Below, piece by piece: positions 1 through 9,864 of a DNA stretch of 64,000 nucleotides. Under the pieces are notes generated by a model that was not told the DNA's origin, made no database searches, and saw nothing but the letters and a program-made list of their open reading frames with translations. A program made the position numbers and the translations under genes. The stretch is from Citrus sinensis (lineage: Eukaryota > Streptophyta > Magnoliopsida > Sapindales > Rutaceae). The stretch's first letter is position 1; each line of letters starts with the position of its first letter. The DNA lies in assembly GCF_022201045.2 (NCBI RefSeq), contig NC_068558.1, positions 34,367,501 to 34,431,500 of the forward strand. Reading direction: 5' to 3'.

Positions 1-346
1 GCGTAAACTGCGGAAGACCGAGACTCAGAGGAAGCCTATAAAAAGGTAGCCAACGAAGGTAAAAGGGTTAGCAATTTTGAGATTAGAAGAGAGATAAAAG
101 CAATTCTAAAAGAGAGAAAACAACCTAACAGCCATAAGATTTGTGGCAAGCGTTCCCCGAACCTTCATATCTGACTTGAGCGTCGGAGGGTTTGCGCCGG
201 GAAAACAACCGGCGTACTCTGACCTGTCTGTGTGCGCAGGAACCTCTGGAGAAGAAGCTTTACGAGGAGAGATCCTGGTCGTGGTGAAGTTGATCGAGCA
301 GAGACCCTGGTCGTAGAACGAGGACAACTAGAATCTCGCATCAACA
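1..346 (+). repeat. 5' LTR, 3' portion only
   Basis: This matches 7075-7420. It holds a TATAAAA box at 37-43, which would drive the genomic RNA, and ends in AACA just before the primer-binding site. About 328 bp of the LTR lie to the left of the window. Five of the six differences from the 3' LTR are transitions. Confidence 0.93.
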
Positions 347-349
347 TTT

Positions 350-367
350 TGGCGCCGTCTGTGGGGA
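350..367 (+). other. Primer-binding site of the gypsy element
   Basis: TGGCGCCGTCTGTGGGGA starts four bases after the LTR end. It is the TGGCGCCGT-type tRNA primer site seen in many plant gypsy elements. Confidence 0.85.
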
Positions 368-423
368 CCTGAGCAAAAAGCTTCTGTTGATAGCAAGAAG
401 TGAGGGGAAGTAACTGAAAAGCA

Positions 424-3400
424 ATGGAGGCAGGAGGAAGTAGTGCACAAGGGGGTGATATGAGGTTTAACGATTCCGTGACACTGAGGGAGATAGCCAG
501 TGAAGCACGGGAAAAAGCCATGTTCGACCGGATGGAACGGATGGAAAAGCAGATGGAGTCCTTGACAACCATTCTGCATGAGCGGCAGAGCGAACGAAGG
601 GTAACCCAGGAAGAAAGGGTGAGAGGAGGTGGAGTGGCACCAGATCCCGGTAGTACGAGGAGAAGTCAAACCACCGGGAGACTTGGTGGTGAGAGAGGTA
701 ACATACCCCTGCGGGGAAAATTCCATAGAGAGGAAGAGCAGTCCCCGGCAAGGCAGATTTTTGACGAGGACGACGGGGTGGCGAATGCAGAGGAAACAGT
801 GCTGTCCAACCACTATCTGGCTCTGAAGTACCGGGTAAATGGGGTAGTTGGAGTGGTACGAGGAGACCAGAGGATCGCAAGAAGCTGCTACTCCTCGGCA
901 GCAAGGGAAGCAATGCAGATAACATCCCTCGATACCCGAGTGGAAAACAATAACGGCAGACAAGAACCTGTAGAGGATCTAGAAACAGTAAGCATGGGAC
1001 CACAGAATCCGGGAAAGACGATCAGAATCGGGTCGAGACTTAAGGGAGAGCAAAAGCAGGAGTTGGTGAAATGCTTACAGGCTCATGCAGATGTGTTTGC
1101 TTGGACACACGAAGACATGCCTGGGATTGACCCTGAGGTAGCATGTCATAAGTTGGCAATAAAGAAAGGCGCTCGGGCAGTAAGACAGAAGAGGAGGTGC
1201 TTCAACCAGGAGAGGTATGAGGCCATAAATGGAGAGGTGGAGAAGCTCTTGAGAGCAGGGTTCATTCGGGAAGTCAATTACCCTGAATGGATATTGAATG
1301 TGGTGTTGGTAAAGAAAACAAATGGCAAGTGGAGGATGTGTGTGGATTTCACAGACCTGAATAAGGCGTGCCCAAAAGACAGCTTCCCTTTACCAAAGAT
1401 CGATCAGCTAGTAGATTCAACGACTGGACACGGTCTGCTTAGTTTCATGGACGCGTTCTCGGGATACAACCAGATCCCCATGTACGAGCAGGATGAGGAG
1501 AGCACGGCTTTCATCACTAACCAGGGTTTGTTCTGTTACAGGGTAATGTCATTTGGTCTCAAAAATGCTGGGGCCACCTATCAGAGGCTGGTGAACAAAG
1601 TCTTTAAGCCGTTGATCGGGAAAACCATGGAGGTGTACGTGGATGACATGATCACCAAATCTAAAATCCCGAAGGAACATGTCAGACACCTCGAGGAGAC
1701 CTTCGGGCTTTTGAGGAAGTATAAGATGAAGCTTAACCCAGAGAAGTGCGCTTTTGGGGTCGAGTCAGGGAAATTCCTTGGATTCATGGTGAGCCATAGA
1801 GGGATTGAAGCAAATCCCAAGAAAATCCAGGCGATTGTGCAGATGAGGTCTCCTCGTAACCTGAAGGAAATGCAGAGCCTCACGGGGAGGTTGGCGGCGT
1901 TGAGCAGATTCATATCCAAGGCTACAGATAAGTGTCAGCCATTCTTTCAAGTGATAAGGAGGGGGAAGAAAACCGAATGGACACCAGAATGCGAGGAAGC
2001 CTTCCAGAACCTGAAGCAGTACTTGCAGCAAGCTCCACTGCTGTCCACACCGAGGGATGGGGACAAGTTATATCTGTATTTGGCGGTATCGGATCGAGCC
2101 GCCAGTTCTGTTCTGGTGAGAGAGGAAGAAGGAGTTCAGCATCCGATATACTACACCAGCAAGGCCCTGCTCGACGCTGAGACCAGATACCCACCGTTGG
2201 AGAAATGGGCACTTGCCCTTGTAGTTGCGGCTCGAAAGTTAAGGCCATATTTTCAAGCATTCCCAGTCTCGGTAATAAAAAACCAGCCATTGCGTCAAAC
2301 TCTGCACAAGCCAGATGCTTCTGGTCGGCTCGTCAAGTGGGCTATAGAGCTGAGCGAGTTCGACATAGACTACAAACCCCGAGCAGCGGTAAAGGCTCAG
2401 GCAATGGCCGACTTCGTAGCAGAATTCACAGAGCCTGAAGTATGTTTAGACCAGCAAGATGTAGTTACAGACAGTGGCGAAGCTCAAGTATGGCAGATGT
2501 CTGTGGATGGGTCGTCAGGGGAGCAGGGTTCAGGAGCAGGGATTGTATTGGAAGGCCCTGAGGGAGAGGTGATCTCTTATGCTGTAAAGTTGGAATTTGC
2601 AGCCACAAATAACCAGACAGAGTATGAAGCCTTGATCGCAGGTTTGGAATTGGCTAAGGCCGTGAAAGCAGACAGAGTTAAGATTAAGACTGACTCCCAG
2701 CTAGTTGCGAACCATGTCAATGAAAGATTTCAACCAAGAGAGGAGAAGATGGAACAGTACCTGAAGATAGTCAGGCAGATGATGGGGAAATTTGAAGCAG
2801 TGGAGGTGATACAAATCCCCAGGGAGCAAAATAGTCGAGCAGACATTTTGGCCAGGATGGCAGCAGTAGCCGACCCAAAAATACCAAAGTCGGTCCCTTT
2901 GGAGGTGAAGTCCAGCCCTAGCATCGAGCAGAATTTGGGGGTGCTGCGGATAGAGCAAAAATGCTCATGGATGGACCCGATAATTTCATACCTCAGAGAC
3001 GGGGTATTACCACCAGATAAGCTGCGAGCTCGGAAGGTTAGAGCCCAGGCCTGGAGATACACGATGATTGATGGGGTACTGTATCGGCGAGAGTATACAC
3101 TACCTTTCCTTCGATGTTTGGATGAGGACGACGCGGATTACGTACTGAGAGAAGTACATGAAGGAATTTGCGGGAATCATTCTGGTGGGAGGTCACTGGC
3201 CCACAAAGTTCTAAGGCAGGGATATTTCTGGCCAACAATGCACCAGGATGCACAAGAGAAGACCAGGAGTTGTGTAAGCTGCCAGAGTTTTGCAAGTTTC
3301 TCCAACCAACCCCCAGAGAAACTCACCTCCATGGCCTCCCCTTGGCCATTTGCTCAATGGGGGATTGATCTGATCGGTCCGCTGCCAAAGGGACGAGGAG

Positions 3401-4203
3401 CAACAACGCATGCAATAGTTGCTATAGATTACTTCACGAAGTGGATAGTGGTCGAAGCCCTTAGCAGGATTACAGAGAAGAAAACGACAGACTTCGTGTG
3501 GAGAAACCTAGTCTGTCGGTACGGGATCCCTTATGCCTTGGTAACGGATAATGGCAGGCAGTTCGATAGTCACAGCTTTAGGGATTTCTGCCGGAACCTC
3601 GGGATAGAGCTGAAGTATTGCTCGCCTGCTCACCCCCAATCGAATGGACAAGTAGAAGCAGCCAACAAAACCATCAAGAGGCTTTTGAAAACCAGGCTTG
3701 GAGCAAAGAAAGTTGCTTGGGTTGATGAGCTATCAGGTGTACTATGGGCATACAGGACAACCTATAAGACAGCAACGGGAGAGACACCGTTCGCCTTGGC
3801 TTGCGGACATGAAGCGGTCATACCAACTGAGATAGGAACGACCACACACCGAACAGATCATTTCAACGAGCAAGAAAACGACGAGCAGATGTGTTTGAAT
3901 TTGGACTTGTTGACGGAAAAAAGGGAGCAAGCAGCTGAGCGATCAGTCATTTACCAGCAGAGGGTTGCCCGGTATTATAACCAGAAGGTGACTGTACGGC
4001 AGTTCAAGGTCGGAGATTGGGTGTTAAGGAGAGTAAATCAGAACACCAAAGACTCGACTCAAGGAGTGCTCGGTCCGAATTGGGAGGGACCATATAGAGT
4101 CAAGTAGCTAGTTGGACCAGGAGCGTACAAGCTGGTTCGCATGGACGGCCACGAGGTGAAGCGCCCATGGAACGCAGCACATCTCAAGAAATATTTCCAG
4201 TAA
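424..4203 (+). pseudogene. Gypsy Tat-type polyprotein, gag/protease deleted, one in-frame stop
   Basis: The ORF is open for 1227 codons to a TAG at 4105-4107. The same frame then continues for 31 codons of typical integrase tail to TAA at 4201-4203, so the TAG is a nonsense change. Residues 1 to about 110 look like a gag N-terminus with a charged helix. They join directly to sequence that normally follows protease (SNHYLALKY near 129, VVRGDQR near 145), so most of gag and the protease catalytic site are gone. Reverse transcriptase covers about 230-415 with YVDD at 405-408. A first RNase H follows, then a second complete one from about 690 (VDGSS, TEYEAL, TDSQL). Integrase has an HHCC finger from about 912 and a catalytic triad D982, D1042, E1078 (DDX35E). 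The copy could supply RT and integrase only if expressed, and cannot make a normal Gag. Confidence 0.9.
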
Positions 4204-4319
4204 GAGTCGTTGATATTTTCAAGTTCTTTCTGTTAGTATTTGCCGTTATTTATTTTATGAAGAAACAATTCCATGTAAGTTGAATCCTGCAATTGATAGA
4301 ATGTCGAGGAAATTCAGTC

Positions 4320-6355
4320 ACTGGGAACCGAAAAAATTTCTAAGGCATGCAAAGGCTCACCAAGTCTCGAAGCCTGTTTTATGGCGAGACAGAAGCCAAG
4401 CATGCCAGGATCTGCTCGACCACGAGAAGGCGAGCAGAATCCCAAGCATTGAAGAATTTACTAAGGCATGCAAAGGCTCACCAAGTCTCAAAGCCTGTTT
4501 ATGGCGAGACCAGAAGCCAAGCGTGCCAGGATCTGCTCGGCCACGAGAAGGCTAGCAGAATCCCAAGCTTTGAAGAAATTACCTAAGGCATGCAAAGGCT
4601 CGACAAGTCTCAAAGCCTGTTTATGGCGAGACAGAAGCCAAGCATGCCAGGATCTGCTCGGCCACGAGAAGGCTAGCAGAATCCCAAGCTTTGAAGAAAT
4701 CATCTAAGGCATGCAAAGGCTCACCAAGTCTCAAAACCTGTTTATGGCGAGACAGAAGCCAAGCATGCCAGGATCTGCTCGACCGCGCGAAGGCGAGCAG
4801 AATCCCCAAGCATCGAAGAAGCCACTAAGGCATGCAAAGGCTCACCAAGTCTCAAAGCTTGTTTATGGCGAGACAGAAGCCAAGCATGCCAGGATCTGCT
4901 CGACCACGAGAAGGCGAGCAGAATCCCAAGCATTGAAGAATGGACTAAGGCATGCAAAGGCTCGCCAAGTCTCAAAGCTTGTTTATGGCGAGACAGAAGC
5001 CAAGCATGCCAGGATCTGCTCGGCCACGAGAAGGCTAGCAGAATCCCAAGCTTTGAAGAAATCACCTAAGGCATGCAAAGGCTCGCCAAGTCTCAAAGCC
5101 TGTTTATGGCGAGACAAAAGCCAAGCATGCCAGGATCTGCTCGGCCACGAGAAGGCTAGCAGAATCCCAAGCTTTGAAGAAATTACCTACGGCATGCAAA
5201 GGCTCGCCTAGTCTCAAAGCCTGTTTATGGCGAGACCAGAAGCCAAGCGTGCCAGGATCTGCTCGGCCACGAGAAGGCTAGCAGAATCCCAAGCTTTGAA
5301 GAAATTACCTAAGGCATGCAAAGGCTCGACAAGTCTCAAAGCCTGTTTATGGCGAGACCAGAAGCCAAGCGTGCCAGGATCTGCTCAACCACGAGAAGGC
5401 GAGCAGAATCCCAACCATTGAAGTATTTACTAAGGCATGCAAAGGCTCAACAAGTCTCAAAGCCTGTTTATGGCGAGACCAGAAGCCAAGCGTGCCAGGA
5501 TCTGCTCGGCCACGAGAAGGCTAGCAGAATCCCAAGCTTTGAAGAAATTACCTAAGGCATGCAAAGGCTCGACAAGTCTCAAAGCCTGTTTATGGCGAGA
5601 CAGAAGCCAAGCATGCCAGGATCTGCTCGGCCACGAGAAGGCTAGCAGAATCCCAAGCTTTGAAGAAATCATCTAAGGCATGCAAAGGCTCGTCAAGTCT
5701 CAAAGCCTGTTTTATGGCGAGACAGAAGCCAAGCATGCCAGGATCTGCTCGACCACGTGAAGGCAAGCAGACTCCAAAGCATTCGAAAAAATTTCCAAGG
5801 CATGCAAAGGCTCGTCAAGTCTCAAAGCCTGTTTTATGGCGAGGCAGAAGCCAAGCATGCCAGGATCTGCTCGACCACGTGAAGGCGAGCAGAATCCTCA
5901 AGCATCGAAGAATTCACTAAGGCATGCAAAGGCTCGTCAAGTCTCAAAGCCTGTTTTATGGCGAGATAGAAGCCAAGCATGCCAGGATCTGCTCGACCAT
6001 GTGAAGGCGAGCAGACTCCAAAACATTCAAAAAAATTTCCAAGGCATGCAAAGGCTCGTCAAGTCTCAAAGCCTGTTTTATGGCGAGACAGAAGCCAAGC
6101 ATGCCAGGATCTGCTTGACCACGTGAAGGCGAGCAGACTCCAAAGCATTCGAAAAAATTTCTAAGGCGTGCAAAGGCTCGTCAAGTCTCACAGCCTGTTT
6201 ATGGCGAGACAGAAGCCAAACATGGCAGGATCTGCTCGACCGCGCGGAGGCAAGCAGAATCCCAAACATCGAAAAATTTTCTAAGGCAGGTGGCAAAACC
6301 ATATGCCAAGCCCGATCCTGCTCGACCAGACAAAGACGAGGAGATTCTCAAACGG
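4320..6355 (+). repeat. Tandem array of about 16 units of 121-122 bp inside the retrotransposon
   Basis: The word TAAGGCATGCAAAGGCTC recurs at about 4341, 4462, 4584, 4705, 4826, 4946, 5067, 5188, 5310, 5431, 5553, 5674, 5796, 5918, 6040 and 6162, then in decayed form at 6282. Each unit holds the GCCAAGCATGCCAGGATCTG block and the partly palindromic GCTCGACCACGAGAAGGCGAGC segment. The period is not a multiple of three, so the short ORFs seen on both strands are by-products. The array sits between pol and the 3' LTR, a place known in Tat-type elements to breed satellite-like repeats. Confidence 0.97.
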
Positions 6356-6472
6356 AAAAATAACTCATGATTACAACACAAGAAAGTAATCAAAAAATAT
6401 TTTTTAATTTGTTAATAATTAACAGAGGAGAGAATCTTCACAAACATGGTTCATTACAAGACAAGAAATACA

Positions 6473-6691
6473 TCAAGAAGATGGTGGATCAGTAAGCCGA
6501 GCAGCATCGGCGGGCTGGGCCTCCTCAGGTGCAGGGGGGGTATCACTAGTTGCGTCCGGGGGGGTGCTCGCCTCACCAACATCAGCAGGGATTGCACGAG
6601 GAGGAGAGCTTTCCTCCTCAATCACGATTGGCTCCACCCCTTGGGCATTTTCCTTGGCAGCCTTTTCCAGTCCCACGCGACCAAGAACCAC
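6473..6691 (-). CDS. Short antisense ORF of the retrotransposon 3' region
   Basis: A 72-codon minus-strand frame runs from ATG at 6691 to TGA at 6473-6475. It is rich in Pro, Ala, Glu and Ser (for example PPDATSDTPPAPEEAQPADA) and shows no domain I recognise. Antisense ORFs at this position are known in Tat-lineage elements such as Grande and Retand. This one is short and may be a remnant of a longer antisense protein, or chance. Confidence 0.35.
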   Translation of the reverse strand: MVLGRVGLEKAAKENAQGVEPIVIEEESSPPRAIPADVGEASTPPDATSDTPPAPEEAQPADAARLTDPPSS

Positions 6692-6730
6692 TGAGTTTCT
6701 ACTGCTGGTCCATTACATTACCCAACACCA

Positions 6731-6746
6731 GAAACTGGGGGACCGG
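6731..6746 (+). other. Polypurine tract before the 3' LTR
   Basis: GAAACTGGGGGACCGG lies immediately before the TGTT that opens the 3' LTR. It is the expected plus-strand primer. The G-run followed by TGTT resembles that of other plant gypsy elements. Confidence 0.7.
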
Positions 6747-7420
6747 TGTTTGAGGGAAATACTTCGGTGAGACCAGACGTGATGAGCAGATGTTTGGTGG
6801 CAGAATTCTGCGAGCAGGTGTCTCCTGTAAGAGCCAGGTAGCAAGGGAACAGGAGCAGGAATATTCTGCTCGTCCACGAATATGCCATTCGCGAGGCCGA
6901 ACCCTTGCTAGAGGCATAGGGTCACTCCCGCTAGGGTTCGAGGCAAGGAGACCCGGTCAACGGCTGTTGGCGAGACGTGCCTTCCTATCCGAGAATCAAG
7001 GCACGAGGTCCATCTCCATTCGCCCATCATGACGATAATGGGACATCCACATCCGAGCGTGGGGAGAACAACGGGCGTAAACTGCGGAAGACCGGGACTC
7101 AGAGGAAGCCTATAAAAAGGTAGCCAACGAAGGTAAAAGGGTTAGCAATTTTGAGATTAGAAGAGAGATAAAAGCAATTCTAAAAGAGAGAAAACAACCT
7201 AACAGCCATAAGATTTGAGGCAAGCGTTCCCCGAACCTTCATATCTGACTTGAGCGTCGGAGGGTTTGCGCCGGGAAAACAACCGGCGTACTCTGACCTG
7301 TTTGTGTGCGCAGGAACCTCTGGAGAAGAAGCTTTACGAGAAGAGATCCTGGTCGTGGTGAAGTTGATTGAGCAGAGACCCTGGTCGTAGAACGAGGACA
7401 ACCAGAATCTCGCATCAACA
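6747..7420 (+). repeat. 3' LTR of the gypsy element (674 bp)
   Basis: It opens with TGTT and closes with AACA, an inverted terminal pair. The start follows the polypurine tract, and the end is fixed by alignment with the 5' LTR. A TATAAAA box lies at 7111-7117. The host flank begins TTAAC, which would be the 3' copy of a 5-bp target-site duplication. Confidence 0.85.
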
Positions 7421-8400
7421 TTAACATAATTATTATAAGAATTGTGTTTGAATTAACCTAAATCTAACACTATACGAACATGAGAAGTTGACTTTTCTAA
7501 CTCTAATTGTAACAGCCATGATAGAAATTTGACCTAGCTCAACTTAAATTGATGCACGAGATATGTGACTAACTTATCTATTTAAAATAGCAAAAACAAA
7601 CCACTCGGCTAGAGCCGCTTCCTCATAAGTGTGAGGGGAAATGTGAGCAGAGTTGACGTTCCTCAAATGTTAGAGAGAGTAAAATTTAGGCAGTACTATA
7701 TAATATTTTATGTAAACTAATTATGGTAATTGTTTGATTGTATATATCAATTATATTCTCATATAATTTGAGTTGTAATATAAGCAATAGTCTCATCTAA
7801 TAAAAACAAAAACAAAAACAAGTAATCGTTTCAACATTTTCTAACTTATGAGCAAAATTTTCAAGTAAATCTTGGTGAAAATTGCCGCTTTACCACCATT
7901 GGTCACCAACTTAGACAAAGCAATAAAACAGTGCTTACATAACCAAGTACCCGTTTGACATTATTTAATAACTATAAGTGTTTATTTAATTCTATAAGCT
8001 CTTTTTATAGTTTTAATGTTTTCTGAATACACCTTCTGAAAATTAAATAAACTATTTTGTTTCTATTGATAAAAACTCAAATTTAGACATTTAGAAGTAG
8101 AGGTTGAAAATCTTTTCCAAAATATTAAAATGTTTAAAATATTCTTTACTTATTTGATAACTTTATTTATTCTTTTTCTAACTTTAAAAAACTTACATAA
8201 TAAAATAATTTTGAAGTTTTTAATAAAACTTCTCAATTGATAACCAAATAACTAAATTTTTTTAAAGAAAACTTTATTTATAAAAAGCTCCGCTAACAAA
8301 AATTAAAACTAAATAAGTTTTATTTAAAAAGTTATATACCCAACTCTGGTGAACTAGAGACTTGGTTTCTTCATTTTTACTCAACATATCATAACAAAAA
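7421..8400. other. AT-rich spacer without recognisable gene
   Basis: Only short chance frames are present. The stretch from about 7950 (ACCCGTTTGACATTATTT) to about 8250 has the feel of a decayed Tourist-like MITE, but no clear second terminus was found. Confidence 0.5.
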
Positions 8401-8549
8401 GCCTTCAACGGATTGCTTGCATCAAGAGTTTGGCTTGGTACTCTCCTCTTTGAACTTATCAATAGCTTCCCAAGCTCTCATCCGTGCCACAACAAACACA
8501 CCCAAGTGACAAATACTGTAAAGCCACCAGCAACCATCAGATTCTTGGT
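8401..8549 (-). pseudogene. Decayed copy of the COA3-like gene (relic 1)
   Basis: On the minus strand this aligns with the intact gene at 48105-48287, from the codons for TKNL to the stop and a little beyond. Shared pieces include ACCAAGAATCTG, GGTTGCTGGTGGC and GATAAGTTCAAAGAGGAG. The codons for the tyrosine-rich stretch and the following loop are partly deleted, and there is no start. It sits just beyond the 3' flank of TNL1, the same relative place as the other relics. Confidence 0.75.
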
Positions 8550-8809
8550 AGTTATACTTTTGTTTAACAAAAATGTTGGAAGCACAAAAAGGACGGACTA
8601 AGTCTCGTGTTCAAATGACTCCTATGTACAAATCTGCATCGCACAAGGTGCTGGACCACGGGATAATACGCCATACACATGCAAAGACCGGGTACCTTTT
8701 GATGTAAAAATTGCGAGGGGCAATTATTTGAGGAGAAAAGTATAGTCAAGTCAAGCGAAAGAGATAAAATAGAAGACGTACTATCTCTCAGAGAATTCAG
8801 GCAAATTAT

Positions 8810-9860
8810 GTGTACCAACGGAGGAAAAATCATGTGGGAGGTAACAGTTCATACATACCGAAATTTCATTCACGTTTGCAAAAGATCACATGGAAGCTAA
8901 CGTACAATCAAAACATAGAGATCCCACGAAACTCTAAAATTACAATACCTAGAGTTTTCGAATTGCTATGCCCGAGAAATATGATCAAAAGGATTTGCCA
9001 AGGCAGGGTTATTAATTCAACCCTGTGCCATCCAACTCATCTCTGTAACTCCTAAATAAAAGTCATGATTGGACCATAAAAGCCATCAGTCCATTATCAT
9101 TGAAATAACATTGAAACCTTCACCATTAGAACATTTTTGTTTGAACCATCAATCAAGGAACATAAAAGAAATGTTGCCAAAATCTACAAGAAAATATTGT
9201 AAAGACGTAGCAAATTCAATCGTGTTACAGAGGCTCCTGGCTAATGAGTCTATACCTGAGATTTGTTGAAGTTATTCAAAGGCATACTTGGTGACTTCAC
9301 CATCATCGTTTCCACAATCACTATAATGCTTTCTTGCAGTTGAGTTCAATTCAAAATCTGGACATTAACCCTAAATTTTTTAATAATTGTACACTGAAAT
9401 ACTAAGCAAGAAGCAGTGAGGGAGGGGAAAAAAAAAGATCTCTGCAGTTTCACAATTGATGCACCTGAAAATATAGTAGAAGGGATTCCTCAAAGCAGGG
9501 GATGAAAATTCTGCCTGTGTACTGAATGTTCTTGCTTCAATCTGCTGCCTAAGCCTGTAAAATTAAACCGCTTTCCCCTAGAAGCAAGCTCTGACAATTC
9601 GTGAATCTCTAGAGAGAATGCTGGCAGTCTATATGTAGTAACAAGTACACAACAAAAATTAACAGTGAAAATACAAAAACTATTTACCCACTTGAATTTC
9701 TAAATGAAATAGGAAAAACAGAAATTAATCAACAGTAAGTATATAACAGTAAGTATATAATAGGGTATAAATGCAATGCTAACCTTCCTGTTTTCTACAG
9801 CACTGATCTAGGATCTCTTATGAAAAAAGTGAGAAACTAGTGAACTTCGCTGCCCAGTGT
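8810..9860 (-). repeat. TNL1 3' flank, part of the duplicated cluster unit
   Basis: 8820-9010 aligns with 35575-35735 (both carry AGGAAAAATCATGTG and ATGATCAAAAGG). 9488-9840 aligns with 36345-36650 (both carry AATCTCTAGAGAGAATG and GTGAAAAAAGTGAGAAA). This is the downstream region of a TNL, shared by the copies in the cluster. It contains no coding frame I can defend. Confidence 0.7.
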
Positions 9861-9864
9861 TTAT

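Larger units (their letters stand above)
1..7420 (+). mobile_element. Ty3/gypsy (Tat-type) LTR retrotransposon, 5' end cut by window edge
   Basis: Bases 1-346 repeat at 7075-7420 at a constant offset of 7074 with six substitutions and no indel, so these are the two LTRs of one insertion. Between them come a primer-binding site, a pol ORF, a tandem-repeat array, a short antisense ORF and a polypurine tract. The order RT, RNase H, second RNase H, integrase, with a long 3' untranslated region holding tandem repeats and an antisense ORF, is the layout known for Tat-lineage elements such as Retand and Grande. Gag and protease are largely missing, so the copy is probably non-autonomous. The left target-site duplication lies outside the window. 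Confidence 0.93.

Noticed and set aside
4280-6302. Many 60-166 codon frames on both strands in the tandem array
   Set aside because: They repeat the same peptide because the DNA repeats, and the unit length is not a multiple of three. No independent coding signal.
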